Part shown: piece after piece, positions 10,743 to 23,150 of the stretch
How the letters are laid out: every line of letters begins with the position of its first letter
Numbering within the stretch: position 1 is the stretch's first letter
Source of the DNA: Crotalaria pallida
Taxonomy: Eukaryota; Streptophyta; Magnoliopsida; Fabales; Fabaceae
DNA: 64,000 nucleotides
Direction of reading: 5' to 3'
Assembly: GCA_037953625.1 (NCBI GenBank)
Contig: CM075650.1
Location: 122,929,706 to 122,993,705, forward strand
Program-made: the position numbers and the translations under genes
Notes under the pieces: generated by a model
Seen by the model: the letters and a program-made list of their open reading frames with translations, nothing else
The model's database searches: none
Told to the model about the DNA's origin: nothing

Positions 10743-12079
10743 GTACACATGAAGAGTAAGGGCTAAATTGTGATATTTTATAATTGTTTCTTCATGGAAA
10801 ATCTCAACACACTTATTTTCCCCAAAGATAAATCAATTTTAATTTCAAAAATAAAAAATTTGCCTAAGTGTGTATGTAAGATAAATTGCATTGTTTTAAA
10901 TGTGTATTCATATGATCCTTGATTTACATGTTTTGATTATGTATTGATGTTATGTATGATTTCAGTTTCAGCATATGTACCTTATGCTTTTGAATGTATT
11001 TTGGCTTACTTTGGTTTTAGATTGTATGAACTATCAATGAATGAATGTATACGTTTTAAAGTTTATCTTATGTACATCATTTCTTTGATTATGTTATGTA
11101 TCTTTTCATCCACTATACTTTACTTTTTATTGCTGAAATTGAGCACATAGTGCATGTATATCAGTCCTGGATTTTAGTTTTTAAGACTATGCACATATCT
11201 CATTTTGAAGACTTTATTTGGAACATATATTGTGTGATTGGATATAAAATTGACATAATTTTGTAGTACTATATGTCATCTATCATTTTAAATCCTGTAA
11301 TTGCTGTTTATGTTGGCATATCATTGTGTATTTCACTCACAAAATCAGTTTTATGTCAAATTCTCTGTTTTCTGGTTTGATTGTCAGTGTCTAACTGGTT
11401 AGACACTGCTATAATCGTTTAGATTCTATACCTGACTACTAACATTGAGACACACATGTTTTCATTAGAATGTGAAAAGAGTGTACTCATGTTTTCATTA
11501 GAATGCGATGCATTTATTATTCTAGTAATGATTACATGAAATGTCTTAAAAAAGGTGCACACTAGAAAATCCCTCTTATTTTTTTTATTTATATAAAACA
11601 TCCCTCTTATTGTTTAGTAGCAATGGAATGATGGATATACCAACGAGTTGTAGGTTTAGGTAGTACATGATTTTTTTACTTAAGTAACAACCTGAGTTCA
11701 AGTCTTGTGTACGGTGAAAATCCATGTTAGGAGTAGGACCAACAATGAGCCAAGCAGATCGAAGCTAATTTCAGAATTGTCTCGTTAATTAGCTCGATGG
11801 AATTGATTCATGAGCCAAGTGAGTTGAACTTGAATCATGTAAAATTTGGCTCATTAAGTTCGTGAATAGTCTATATGTATGTGTGTGTATATATATATAT
11901 GGGGAATGCTAACATGAGTACACTCTTATATTTTAGAAAGATCATATTAGTATATAGTGTCCCAAACTTTATGAATAAAAATACCTTCTCCTACTTTGAA
12001 GAAATATTATTAATGTCGGTGTTATTTTAGTAAAATGATTATTGTCCAAATTAAAAACATAAAAAGGAATTTATCTTTT
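10743..12079. other. Copia remnant and intergenic DNA
   Basis: No gene is visible. Bases 10,743-11,440 look like retroelement non-coding DNA and contain an exact 11-bp inverted repeat (CAGTGTCTAAC, TG, GTTAGACACTG) at about 11,384-11,407, the same module type as in the 5' LTR. A direct repeat CATGTTTTCATTAGAATG occurs at about 11,456 and 11,489. A (TA)n run lies near 11,885. Bases 12,075-12,079 (CTTTT) are the left target duplication of the Athila element. Confidence 0.5.
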
Positions 12080-13277
12080 TGATAAGTGCCAATTTTTAGT
12101 GTAAAATGTTCTATGAAACTCTCCAATTTGTGAATATATTGTCCTCATGTGTAAATAATATAGTTTTTGAGAGTTGATGTGTTTTAATCCCAATTTTTAT
12201 TTATTTCAGGAAATTTGATGATATTTAGGAAGTGGAGAAGGGCAAAAGAGTAAAAGGTCAGAGAAGGGCAACACTGTGAATCCTGATAAAGTTGGTGGGA
12301 AAAATTGGAAGAAAAGGAGCAGCTGTCAGCCCCAGGATACTCGCTCGAGCGAGTCACTCTCGCTTGAGCGAGAGACTGATCTCCAAACCCCTGACTTACT
12401 GAGGCATTTTCGCTCGAGCAAAAATGTGTCGTCTGCACTTCATAAATTAGGTATTCTGATCTGTATTTTGGGGGAGAAGAGGTATAGTGAGAGAGGCTGT
12501 GACCCACGACTTTTAGAGAGAGAAACAGTGAGGAAAACACTTCTTCCCATCATTTTCACAAGGATCTCATGTGTTCTTTCATGATTATGTGTAGCATAGG
12601 TGGCTAATCTCCTCATTTGGGATTGAATCCACCATCAAACTTATGGATTTGGTGATGTAATTGTATTTTCTATTCATCTATGTAGTTGTTGGTAGCTTTA
12701 CTCTATGCTTAATGTATGTGATTATTTTATCAATAGTTGCATAATTTTGATTCTCAACTCTGACTGGAAAGTATTGTTTTGATTCTGAAATGGGTAAAGT
12801 TACTTGATATGTTGTTACTCTAGGAATAGATGACAGGGTATCAATTGCTTATGAATGCTTGGTCTTAGAGCTGGGTGTTCTTCTAAATATTCAAGGAATT
12901 GATATTTATGAAGAATGACCTTAGTATTTTATTCTCAAGGAATTGGTTTAAATGACTTTTGTGCATTGCATCAATGACAATATAGATGAATAGTTATACA
13001 GGTCACCAAAATACCTACGAGTGCGATAGGGAAGGTTCAATCCCAGCTTCTCCACCGGTTTATTCTCAGTTTTATTGTCATTTTCACATTTAGTTATTTT
13101 ATTGCTTTTCACAAATGTACTCATTCACTCAACAAACACAAATCCAATCTTTTGTAAATATGCTTAATAAAGCTAATTAGTAAAGGATAAATAGGAATAG
13201 CCATCCTCCCTGTGGTTCGATACTCACTTTCTCTATCTACAAGGTGTTTGCTCCGGAGTTTAATCCGGGCGGCATCA
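12080..13277 (+). repeat. 5' LTR of the Athila element
   Basis: Collinear with the 3' LTR but shorter. It lacks about 40 bp near its start and one palindrome site: where the 3' LTR has a pair of TCGCTYGAGCGA sites, this copy has a single damaged one, consistent with deletion between repeated sites. It keeps a palindrome pair at about 12,340-12,375. Confidence 0.95.
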
Positions 13278-13283
13278 AGTATT

Positions 13284-13304
13284 TTGGCGCCGTTGCCGGG
13301 GAGG
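13284..13304 (+). promoter_or_regulatory. Primer binding site, tRNA-Asp type
   Basis: TTGGCGCCGTTGCCGGGGAG lies a few bases after the 5' LTR. This is the characteristic Athila/Tat primer site, complementary to a tRNA-Asp 3' end. The tRNA assignment is from knowledge of the lineage. Confidence 0.9.
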
Positions 13305-13436
13305 AAGTGCTAATTTTATTTATTATTGAACATTAGCTTTTTAAGCAATTATAACATTATCATTATTTTTGTGAATAATAGTTAGTTATTTTTATACTCA
13401 CCTTGTTTTGATCTGTGTCCTAGTGCTTTTCAATTT

Positions 13437-15158
13437 ATGTTATTGCGAGGTCAGGTGGATATTGAAAATTTGGAATTTGCCCAAGAGATTGAAAAGACCA
13501 CTAGGGCAAATAGAAGAAAAACAAGAGAAGAAAGACGAAGGTCTCAACAAGGAAGTACAAGCTCTTTAGATAGTCAATTTGAAACATTCTCAGCTGGTGA
13601 TCCTAAAGATATGGCAGGAAGAGATAATGATGGAAGACAAGGAAATCCTCCTCCGAGGAGAACACTTGGTGATTACAATATGCATCAAGGACAAGGTCCA
13701 AGACATTTTTCAAGCATTGTCATTCCACAAGCATATAGGGGTGTTGAAATCAAAGGGCATTATCTTAACTTGATAAGTGGGAAACCATTTGCTGGCTTAG
13801 ATCATGAAGACCCTTACAATCATTTATCAACCTTCTATGAGCTATGTGGAACAATGGGTTTTTCTGAAGAGGAGCAAGAAGCGGCTTATCTGAAATTGTT
13901 TCCCTTCTCATTAATTGGGGAAGCAAAGGAGTGGCTAACTTCTCATCCGAATCACAGTTTGGCAAGCTGGGAAGATGTTGAAGAAAAGTTCTTGATCCGA
14001 TTCTTTCCACCAACCAGGTTTATCAGTGCCAAGGCAGATATTTCTTCATTCAGACAGGGTTCAGAGGAGTCATTCTATGAAGCATGGGAAAGGTTCAAGT
14101 CTTTGCTCAGGAAGTGCCCGAACCATGGTTTTGAGGATGTTGATCAACTGAACATATTTTGCAATGGTTTGAGGCCTGATTCTAAAATGATAGTTGATGC
14201 AGCAGCTGGGGGAACAATTATGTCTGTGGATGCTCACAGGGCCACTTTGATTATTGATTCTTTGTCTGTTACAGATCGGCAACCTCAGCATAATAGGAGA
14301 GTAGCTCAAAAGAAAGGAATTATGGAACTTGCTACTTCTGATGCACTTCTGGCACAGAACAAGCTCCTAACTAAACAGATTGAAGCTCTCACAACACAGA
14401 TCACAAAGCTTCCTTAGCAGTTGAATGCAGATAATTCCAATCTTGCACCACAAGCACCTAAATGTGAATTCTGTGGGGGTGACCATCCTACTGGTGATTG
14501 TTCTCAACCGGGTACTTCTCAATTGGAAGATGTTCAATTTGTTAACAATCAAGGTCGACAAGCCGGTCCTTCCAACAATGCACCTGGTGGTAATTTTCAG
14601 CAGGGATGGAGAGCTAATCAGAATCAGAATTATGGGTGGAAGCAAGAGGGATCTTCTAGCAGACAACCTCCTTTTCAACAACAACCTCACTTCCAACAAC
14701 AATCTCATTTCCAGCAACCATTCCAGCAACAATTTCCTTATCAACCTCAATATCATCAACAACAATTTCCTCAACAAATGCCCTACCAACAGTTTCAACA
14801 ACAACCTTCATTTCAACAAAGTTATCCTCCAGCTCAAGATAGAACATCAAAGTTAGAGGAAACTTTTGAGAAATTCATGCAAGCTTCAATGGCAAATCAG
14901 AAGAACACTGATGCTTCAATAAGGAATTTGGAGACTCAGATGGGACAATTGGCAAAGCAATTGGCGAAGCAGAATCAAAATCAAGCCCAATTTTCAGTCA
15001 ATACTCAAACCAATCCAAAGGAGCATTGCAAGTCTATCACCACCCGGAGTGGTAAAGAAATTGCCAAGGGGATAGGAGATTTTTTGCATGATGAGAGTGT
15101 TGAGAGTGAAAAACAAAGAGAGAATGAACAACAAAAAGAGCAAGAGAGCGAGAAATAA
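13437..15158 (+). pseudogene. Athila gag, one internal stop
   Basis: The ATG at 13,437 opens a capsid-like region (HEDPYNHLSTFYELC, AKEWLTSHPNHSLASWEDVE, FFPPTRFISAK). An in-frame TAG at 14,415-14,417 follows, consistent with a CAG to TAG change. The same frame then has a zinc-knuckle-like CEFCGGDHPTGDC. Next comes a Gln/Phe/Pro-rich low-complexity stretch at 14,655-14,835. A second in-frame stop (TAA, 15,156-15,158) ends this part, although recognisable polyprotein continues beyond it in the same frame. Confidence 0.85.
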
Positions 15159-18100
15159 AAAGAGATTGAAAAACAAAGAGAGAACAAAAAGAGTGACCAT
15201 GAGAGGAAGAAGGAGGGGGATATTGTTCCTCAATTGAAAAATGTTCGTTACCCCAAAACTCCTTCAAAGAGAGATAAAGAGAGGCAGTATACAAGATTCA
15301 TGGATATCTTTAAAAGACTGCAGATTAACATTTCTTTCATGGAGGCGATGGAGCAAATGCCTACTTATGCAAAATTCATGAAAGAGCTCCTCACCAGAAA
15401 GAGAAGATTTCCAGAGGAAACAGTGGAACTCGAAGCAGGATGTAGTGCCATTATTCAGAAGTCTATGCCTCAGAAATCCAAAGATCCTGGCAGTTTCACT
15501 ATTCCTGTTACCATCGGTACCTTGCCAGTGGGTAAGGCATTGCTTGATCTTGGGGCAAGTATTAATTTGATGCCTTTAGCTATGCTCAAGAGGATTGGTA
15601 GCTTGGAGGTTCGTCCTACAAGAATGACATTGCAGCTGGCTGACAGGTCTTTGAAATTCCCCTATGGTGTTGCTGAAGATGTGCTTGTAAAAGTTGATAA
15701 ATTTGTATTTCCCGTGGACTTTGTTGTCATGGATATTGAGGAAGACGCGGAAGTACCACTCATTCTTGGAAGGCCATTCATGAAAACAGCTAAGGTCATT
15801 ATTGATGTTGATGAGGGCAAGCTGAAAATGAGGGTCCAAAATGATGAGATCAACTTTGATGTGTTTGAAGCAATGAACCATCCAAAAGACAAGCAACAAT
15901 GTTACCGCATGGATGTCATTGATGAAGTTTCTCTTTCGGCAAGGAAACAATTGTTCAAAGCAACTCCGTTAGAGAAAACTTTAATTGATGCTTGTGATGA
16001 TCTAAATGAAGAGGAAGAAAAGAAAATTGATGAATGCCTCAAGGATTTAGATGCTTCAAAAGAGCTTTTGTCACAAGAAGCTCAACTTGAAAAGCTACCA
16101 CAGGATCTCAAAACTGAAGATCAGAAATTGGAATTTAAAGTTTTGCCTTCACACTTGAAATATGTATTCCTTTCTGATGGAGGCAGCAAACCTGTTGTTA
16201 TTAGTAGTTCCTTGTCCACTCTTGAAGAAGCAAAGCTCATTTCAATTCTAAAAGCAAATGAGGGAGCTATTGGCTGGACTTTATCCGATCTCAAGGGTAT
16301 TAGTCCATCCTATTGCATGCAGAAGATTCATATGGAGCAGGATTTCAAGCCTGTAGCTCAACCTCAGCGAAGACTGAATCCAACTATGAAAGAGGTGGTC
16401 AAGAAAGAGGTCATGAAGCTTTTGGAAGCAGGAATGATTTATCCGATATCTGACAGTGCTTGGGTAAGCCCAGTCCAGGTGGTACCAAAGAAAGGTGGGA
16501 TGACTGTGATCAGGAATGAAAAGAATGAATTGATTCCCACTAGGACAGTCACAGGTTGGCGGATGTGTATAGACTACCGGAAGCTCAACCAGGCTACCAG
16601 AAAGGATCACTTCCCATTGCCCTTCATGGATCAAATGTTGGAGAGACTGGCTGGACAGGCTTACTATTGCTTTCTGGATGGTTACTCAGGATACAATCAG
16701 ATTGCTGTAGATCCAAATGACCAGGAAAAGACGGCTTTCACATGTCCTTTTGGTGTGTTCGCTTACAGGAAGTTGCCTTTTGGATTGTGTAATGCACCGG
16801 CTACTTTTCAGAGGTGTATGCTTGCCATCTTTGCAGATCTTGTGGAGAAGTGAATTGAGGTGTTCATGGATGACTTTTCTGTCTTTGGACAATCATTTGA
16901 TCATTGCTTAGAAAACTTGGACACCGTACTGAAGCGGTGTATGGATACAAACTTGGTCTTAAATTGGGAAAAATGTCACTTTATGGTGACAGAAGGAATT
17001 GTGCTTGGCCACAGAATTTCATCTAAGGGGATTGAGGTTGACAAAGCAAAAGTGGAAGTTATTGAGAAGCTGCCTCCACCAACCAATGTCAAGGGGATCA
17101 GGAGTTTCCTTGGCCATGCAGGTTTCTATAGGCGGTTCATCAAAGACTTCTCAAAGATTGCCAAACCCCTTAGTAATTTTCTTGGTAAAGATGTGGCATT
17201 TCATTTTGACTCTGATTGTTTACATGCATTTAATATTTTGAAACAAAAGTTGATTTCAGCTCCTGTTATTGTTGCACCCGACTGGCATCTTGAATTTGAA
17301 CTCATGTGTGATGCTAGTGACTATGCAGTTAGGGTCGTGCTAGGACAGCGTAAATCTAAAGTTTTCCATGCAATACACTATGCTAGCAGGGTTTTGAATG
17401 AAGCACAAATCAATTATGCAACTACTGAAAAAGAGTTGCTAGCAATTGTGTATGCCTTGGAAAAATTTAGATCTTAATTGATTGGTTCTAAGGTCATTGT
17501 TTATACTGATCACGCTGCCATTAAGTATTTGTTGGCTAAACCGGATTCTAAACCCCGACTCATTCGTTGGGTATTGTTGTTGCAAGAATTCGATTTAACC
17601 ATCAAAGACAAGAAGGGCAGCGAAAATTTTGTTGCTGGCCACCTTTCAAGATTGATTAACAGGGAAGTTACAGGAAAAGAGAAAGAAATACAAGAGCAAT
17701 TCCCTGATGAAAGGCTGTTACTAGTACAGGAGAGGCCATGGTTTGCTGACATGGCAAATTTCAAAGCTGCAGGTGTCATTCCTGATGATCTCAATTGGCA
17801 TCAAAGGAAAAAATTCTTTAGAGATGCAAATCATTATGTTTGGGATGACCCTCACCTCTTCAAAATTGGAGTTGATGGCTTATTGAGGAGATGTGTAACA
17901 TCAGATGAAGCTAAGAGCATCTTGTGGCATTGTCACAATTCCCCTTATGATGGACATTTCAATGGAGAAAGGACTGCTGCCAAAGTCCTTCAATCCGGCT
18001 TCTATTGGCCATCACTTTTCAAGGATGCTTACCTTCATGTTCAACAATGCAACAATTGCCAAAGATCCGGAGGGATATCAAAGAGAAATGAGATGCCCTT

Positions 18101-19022
18101 GAATAGCATTTTGGAGATTGAAGTCTTTGACTGCTGGGGAATTGATTTTGTTGGTCCACTACCAAGTTCATTTTCAAATGAGTATATCTTAGTGACAGTG
18201 GATTATGTCTCAAAATGGGTTGAAGTTGTGGCCGCACAAAAGGCCGATGCCAAAATTGTGATCCGGTTCCTCAAAAAGAACATATTTTGCAGATTTGGCA
18301 CTCCAAGAGTCCTTATCAGTGATGGAGGATCGCATTTTTGCAACAACCAGCTCAAGAAGACTTTGCAGCACTATGGTGTCATACACAAGGTTGCATCACC
18401 CTATCATCCGCAAACCAATGGTCAAGCGAAAGTTTCAAATAGGGAAATCAAAAGAATCCTTGAGAAGACTGTCTCACTCTCAAGAAAGGATTGGTCCACA
18501 AAGTTAGATGATGCACTTTGGGCCTACAGGACTGCATACAAATCACCAACAGGTCTATCCCCTTTCCAGCTTGTCTATGGCAAGGCATGTCATATGCCTG
18601 TGGAGCTGGAACATAAAGCATTTTGGGCTTTGAAGTTCTTTAACATGGATGATGCAGCTGCTGGTGAAAAGAGAAAATTGCAATTGCATGAGTTGAAGGA
18701 AATGCGCAACAATTCCTATGAATCTTCAAAAGTGTACAAAGGCAAGGCCAAGGCCTACCATGACAAGAATAACATTACAAGAGAATTCCAACAAGGCCAA
18801 TCTGTGTTATTGTTCAATTCCAGATTGAAGTTATTCCCTGGAAAGTTGAAATCAAAATGGTCTGGTCCATTTGTTGTTAAAGAAGTAAAACCCTATGGAG
18901 CTATTGAGATAGCAGATCCAGGCACAGGCAGGCAATTCACTGTTAATGGGCAAAGGTTGAAGCATTACTTGGGAGGTGACATTGACAATGTCACCACCAT
19001 TGTTCACTTGACAGAGGCATAG
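15159..19022 (+). pseudogene. Athila pol (protease, RT, RNase H, integrase), inactivated
   Basis: It reads in the same frame as gag throughout, with no frameshift. The protease has DLGASINLMP, the usual Athila form. The RT has CIDYRKLNQ and FMDDFSVFG, but a TGA at 16,851-16,853 falls just before the catalytic Asp pair. A TAA at 17,475-17,477 interrupts RNase H, whose CDASDYAVR has Arg where Gly is usual. The integrase has the HHCC region (HCHN...CNNC) and Asp in GIDFVGP and SDGGSHF. The position 35 residues after the second Asp, normally the catalytic Glu, is Lys (NGQAKVSN). The frame ends with TAG at 19,020-19,022. Confidence 0.92.
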
Positions 19023-19200
19023 CATTGAGCAGGCGTCGAGCTAATGACGTTAAACAAGCGCTACTGGGAGGCAACCCAGATTTATTCATAAGTTAGATGT
19101 TCTGAATTCCTTCTACTCTGGTTTAATTTCCACCTTTCTCTTTTCACTTTGACTTGCTCCTGAGTTTTGAGTGTCTGAATTTAGAGTGGAAAAAAAAGGT

Positions 19201-19490
19201 GTTTTCGCTCAAGCGAGTAGATACTCGCTCCAGCGAAAACATCTCAGGAAGTTGGGGAATTTGAATTCATGATTCGCTCCAGCGATCAGACTCTCGCTCG
19301 AGCGATACCTCGCTCTCGCTCCAGCGAATCCCTCTCGCGCGAGCGAAAATGGTCCAACAAATCCAGGATTTTGAATCCATCATTCGCTCCAGCGAGTACG
19401 TACTCGCTCCAGCGAAATTGCACCCATGGATCAGGTCTGATTAAAATGAATCCCTCGCTCAAGCGAGTACATCTCGCTCGAGCGAGTCTT
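19201..19490 (+). repeat. Array of TCGCTYNAGCGA inverted repeats
   Basis: About eleven sites of the form TCGCT-NN-AGCGA (centres CA, CC, CG, CT) lie in 290 bp between integrase and the next ORF. Many are paired into longer inverted repeats: 19,201-19,240 forms 18-bp arms around AGAT with mismatches only at the site centres, and 19,382-19,418 forms similar arms centred on ACGT. The related LTR sites use the same core. The array sits directly upstream of the presumed promoter of the extra ORF. Confidence 0.85.
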
Positions 19491-19499
19491 GTCAGACTC

Positions 19500-20128
19500 A
19501 GTTTTTAAAATAGCTCGAGCCCCTCTTCCCTCTTTCATTCTGCAGACGGGTTTTCCCTTTGTTCTTCACACACTCACTCAAACTCTCATTCTTCTTCAAT
19601 AATCACTCACAAATCCCTCCTACCTCCCTTCAAGCTTCAAAGGTACTCTCTAAAACTTTCAATCTCTAACTCTCGTGCTAAATCCGAATTGCTTTCTCTC
19701 AATTTTGGGTTCTCCCTCTTGTTTTGCACTTTAGGGCAGGATATCATACTTTATAGTGTTGATTGTTGTAGACTATCATGGCTTATGATTACTCTTGTTG
19801 TACATTGCATTGTTGTGGGTGCATTCATGAACAAATTGTGCTAAGTTAGTTGGGGTTTCATAGTGCATGCAAGGTGTTTGATAAAATGCCCATTAGAATT
19901 AATTCTTTTTAATGTACTTGGATTCAATGAGTTTATGTTTTGTGCATGAACTAAATTGATTTTGAGGCATTAGGTGGGTGTTTTATTGTTGGAAAATCAA
20001 AGAAAAATGCTTGCACACCAAGTGTTCGATGGAACGCCCTTCTAATCTTTTGATTGAAAATGCATTATATCTTGTCATAATTTGTTCAATGGTTCAATTT
20101 AATAGGTGTATTAATTGTTTCTTTGCAG
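19500..20128 (+). promoter_or_regulatory. Leader and intron of the extra Athila ORF
   Basis: A weak TATA-like TTTTTAAAATAG at 19,502-19,513 is followed by a pyrimidine-rich leader. A good donor (AAAG/GTACTCTC, exon end 19,642) and acceptor (TTTCTTTGCAG, 20,128) frame a 486-nt intron, with the ATG as the first codon after the acceptor. This looks like a separate or spliced message for the downstream ORF. Splicing is inferred from the sites. Confidence 0.5.
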
Positions 20129-21421
20129 ATGACACCTAAATTGCGAACCCGAGGTGGCAAGGAAACTACAAAAAGGGGCCGACTTGAACCTGGTTCTAGT
20201 TCTCAGCCCGTGGCTCCACCACCACCTGCACCTCACGCACCAGTGCTGAAAAATGACACAGCCAGGGATATTTTCAACCTAATCAGCACATGGAGCATGC
20301 TTCGGGAGAGGGTCTTGGAGCTGAAACAGGGACAGTATCCAGAGTTATTGGCAGAGATTGATAGCAGATCATGGGGGAGGGTGGCCAGTCCGGATCCTAG
20401 CTTTGATGAGCAGTTGGTGCTGGAATTTTATGCTAATGCTTGGCCCTTGCAAGATGAGGACAGCGAAGCACGGAAAACAAAGGTCCGCGGCAAGTGGGTA
20501 TCGTTCAGTAGGCAAACTATCAACAGATACCTGGGCGAGCCTTTCGATTGTGCTCATGTTGATGATTATGGTCAGAGGTTGCAGCAGGCAGGATTCCCTG
20601 CCGACCGAGTAGCGCGTGCGATTTGTCGTCCCGATAAGGGTTGGACAACCAAACCCAACGGGGAACCTTGGCTTATCAAGAGGAAGGATATGAACTTTCG
20701 GGCAAACTTTTGGGCCGGTCTTATGCTCACAAACATTTGGCCCAACAGTCACACTTCGGACTTGAATGTTCCGAAGTGCCACCTTCTTTACAGCATTCTG
20801 ATAGGTGACGCACTGGACATTGCTCAGGTCATCTCGAACATCATTGCCAGTCATGTAAAGGAGGATATCAACCCGAGGAAGCCAGCGACACGGAAGCATT
20901 TGAGCTTTCCTTCTCTTATCACTATCTTATGCCGTGAAGCTGGTGTCCAAGTTCAGGCCGACAAGAAACTGCTGAAGATCTCCAAGAGCTACATTCAGTT
21001 CCATTGCACCCCTAAGGAGACTGAGTCTGCCGCCGCACCACCACAGGAGCCACAACCTCCACCACCATTCGATTACGTTTCGCCTGGCGACCAACCATTT
21101 GACCACCAGCCGCCACCACAACCGGGCTTTTACCAGGGCGTGCCCCCGAGTTTCTTTCAGAGGCTGGATCAGAGGATGGATTCTTTGCATCTCAAAATGG
21201 AATCTATTCATAGAGGACAAATTGAGATGCAAAGGAGTCAATACTTGGCGTGGCAACATCATCCGCAACCTTACCACACTCCTGAGGAGTTTGCTACTTA
21301 TTTAGCATGGCCTGAGGACAGACCTGAGTCCGCAGGGGGGGTGGATGATGATGATGAGGATGGTCAGGATGACGATGATGATGGTGATGCTGGCGAGGAT
21401 ATGGAGGATGGCGATGATTGA
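20129..21421 (+). CDS. Athila extra ORF, putative plant transposon protein domain
   Basis: An intact 430-codon frame lies between pol and the 3' LTR, where Athila elements carry an env-position gene. The core (FYANAW, VRGKWVSFSRQTINRYLG, LLYSILIGDALDIAQVI) matches what I know as the 'putative plant transposon protein' domain. The C-terminus is Pro-rich, then strongly acidic (runs of Asp after about residue 405). I see no signal peptide or convincing membrane segment, so an envelope role is not supported. The ATG at 20,129 is chosen because it abuts a splice acceptor. It is the only undamaged frame in the element. Confidence 0.85.
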   Translation: MTPKLRTRGGKETTKRGRLEPGSSSQPVAPPPPAPHAPVLKNDTARDIFNLISTWSMLRERVLELKQGQYPELLAEIDSRSWGRVASPDPSFDEQLVLEFYANAWPLQDEDSEARKTKVRGKWVSFSRQTINRYLGEPFDCAHVDDYGQRLQQAGFPADRVARAICRPDKGWTTKPNGEPWLIKRKDMNFRANFWAGLMLTNIWPNSHTSDLNVPKCHLLYSILIGDALDIAQVISNIIASHVKEDINPRKPATRKHLSFPSLITILCREAGVQVQADKKLLKISKSYIQFHCTPKETESAAAPPQEPQPPPPFDYVSPGDQPFDHQPPPQPGFYQGVPPSFFQRLDQRMDSLHLKMESIHRGQIEMQRSQYLAWQHHPQPYHTPEEFATYLAWPEDRPESAGGVDDDDEDGQDDDDDGDAGEDMEDGDD

Positions 21422-23150
21422 TGATGGTGATGTGGATTTGGAGGATAGTGATGGATGATGAGGATTTTATGGAGTGTGACTTTATATTTTAATTTCTTTT
21501 GCACAAACTTAGCTATTTTTTTTAGTTACTATAAATACTTGATTTTGTTTAGTTTTTAGTGATATGGCTTTAGTTTTATTTCTTAGTTTAGTGTGTTTTG
21601 ATTTTGATTATTACTTAGCTTTTTGTGTTTTGATTTTATGTGTCGGCTTTAGTGCCTTCCTGAGTTTTTGGCCTTTGTAGGGAGATGTATATAGTGTCGG
21701 CCAACAAAAATATTTTCCTTGAAATTTAGTTAGCAATTTTAATGTGTGGATTTTGCTCTCATTTGTGATTCAAATTTTGGTAGCATTTTTATTATTCACC
21801 TTGTGTCATGATTGTTTTTCTTGTATTTACAAATTAATCCTTTTTGGTAGTTCATTATGTTTGTTTGTTTTTAGTAGATTTTATAATTTTGATGCGAATT
21901 AGACCACATTTGTGAATATTTGCACTTGGCAATGATGTTTAGATTGACTTGCTTGAAATGTTGGCTCATACCTTGTGATGCATTGGGCCTTCAGAGATTT
22001 ATTTTAGAGTGCTCACCATTGAATTCATATGCGGGGATTTGCTTGAATCTTTCCTGCTTTTCATAATGTTCATGTGCATAAAAATGATAAGGGCAAAACT
22101 TTTGTTGTAAACCACTTAAGCCAAATAGCATACCCTTCCTAATTATTCCCTTGTTTAACCCCCTCTGAGCCTAAAAAGAATTATCCTGTTTTGTTAAATC
22201 ACCTTTGCAAAAGCCAAAAGCCTTTAATGAAGGAATCAATGTTACACCTTGAACCTTAGGGAATAGATGAGCATTGAAAGTTTGAATTTGAGCTTGGCAC
22301 AGGTTGGGGGGAAACAAATTTGGGAATTGTGGGAATTGTACTTACTTGCAAAAGATGGCTTCATGTTGTCACATTTGTATTCCCCTTCAAAAAAAATGAA
22401 AATGATGAAAGAAGGGAGGAAAAATTGTGACAAAGAATTGAGTGGTATTTTGGTACCTACACAACATGTTGGGCACTAGTGAGTTGTCATTGGTATTGGG
22501 TTTTGGGCAAAACAAAGTGATTGGGAAAAGTGAAGTGTCATGGATGTCTTCAATGCTCAAATATTCCTTAAGGATGTAGCTCTCTTTTCCTAAATTATCC
22601 CACCAATTAACCCTAGCCAAGTTACAACCTTGAATAAAGACCCTTTGATTTTTGTGCATGTTCATTTTTGAATGAAGGAGTAGATGAAAATCAAATTCAT
22701 AGTTGCATGATTCAATTGTGAAAAATTGAGGGATACACTTTCAACCTATACACTTGAGAGAGTTGTGAATCAATGAGAGATGACTCGAAATCTCTTAGAG
22801 TGTTAAGTGAGAGAGTGGCACCCTTGAGAGGATCCAGGATTTCTGCTCGTTCAATCTTATTCTGAATTGCCATGAGTTTTGTTTGTCAGTGTGGATAATC
22901 TTGCATCTTTGTTATAATTTTTGCTTTTAACAAATTTTGGATGTGAGCTCTATATCTGTGATATTTCTAGGTGCAGGAAACTCTTTCAGGTCACTTTGGT
23001 GCATTGTTCTAATGTTATCATGTTTGTTTCCTCTGAGGGTATATCTGTACATTGAGTTGTTGACTTAAATTCTTTTTCTAAGTTAGCTTTTTATTTTTGA
23101 TTTGTTTTACCTTTGCTTGAGCACAAGCAATATTCTAGGTTGGGGGGAGT
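21422..23150 (+). other. Athila 3' non-coding region and polypurine tract
   Basis: AT-rich, with no coding frame of interest. A purine run TTGGGGGGAGT (23,140-23,150) abuts the 3' LTR and is the polypurine tract. A similar GGTTGGGGGGAAA occurs internally near 22,303. Confidence 0.8.

Noticed and set aside
20129..21421. Viral-type envelope gene in Athila
   Set aside because: The position fits, but there is no signal peptide, no clear membrane segment and an acidic soluble-looking tail. Better described as the plant transposon protein domain ORF.
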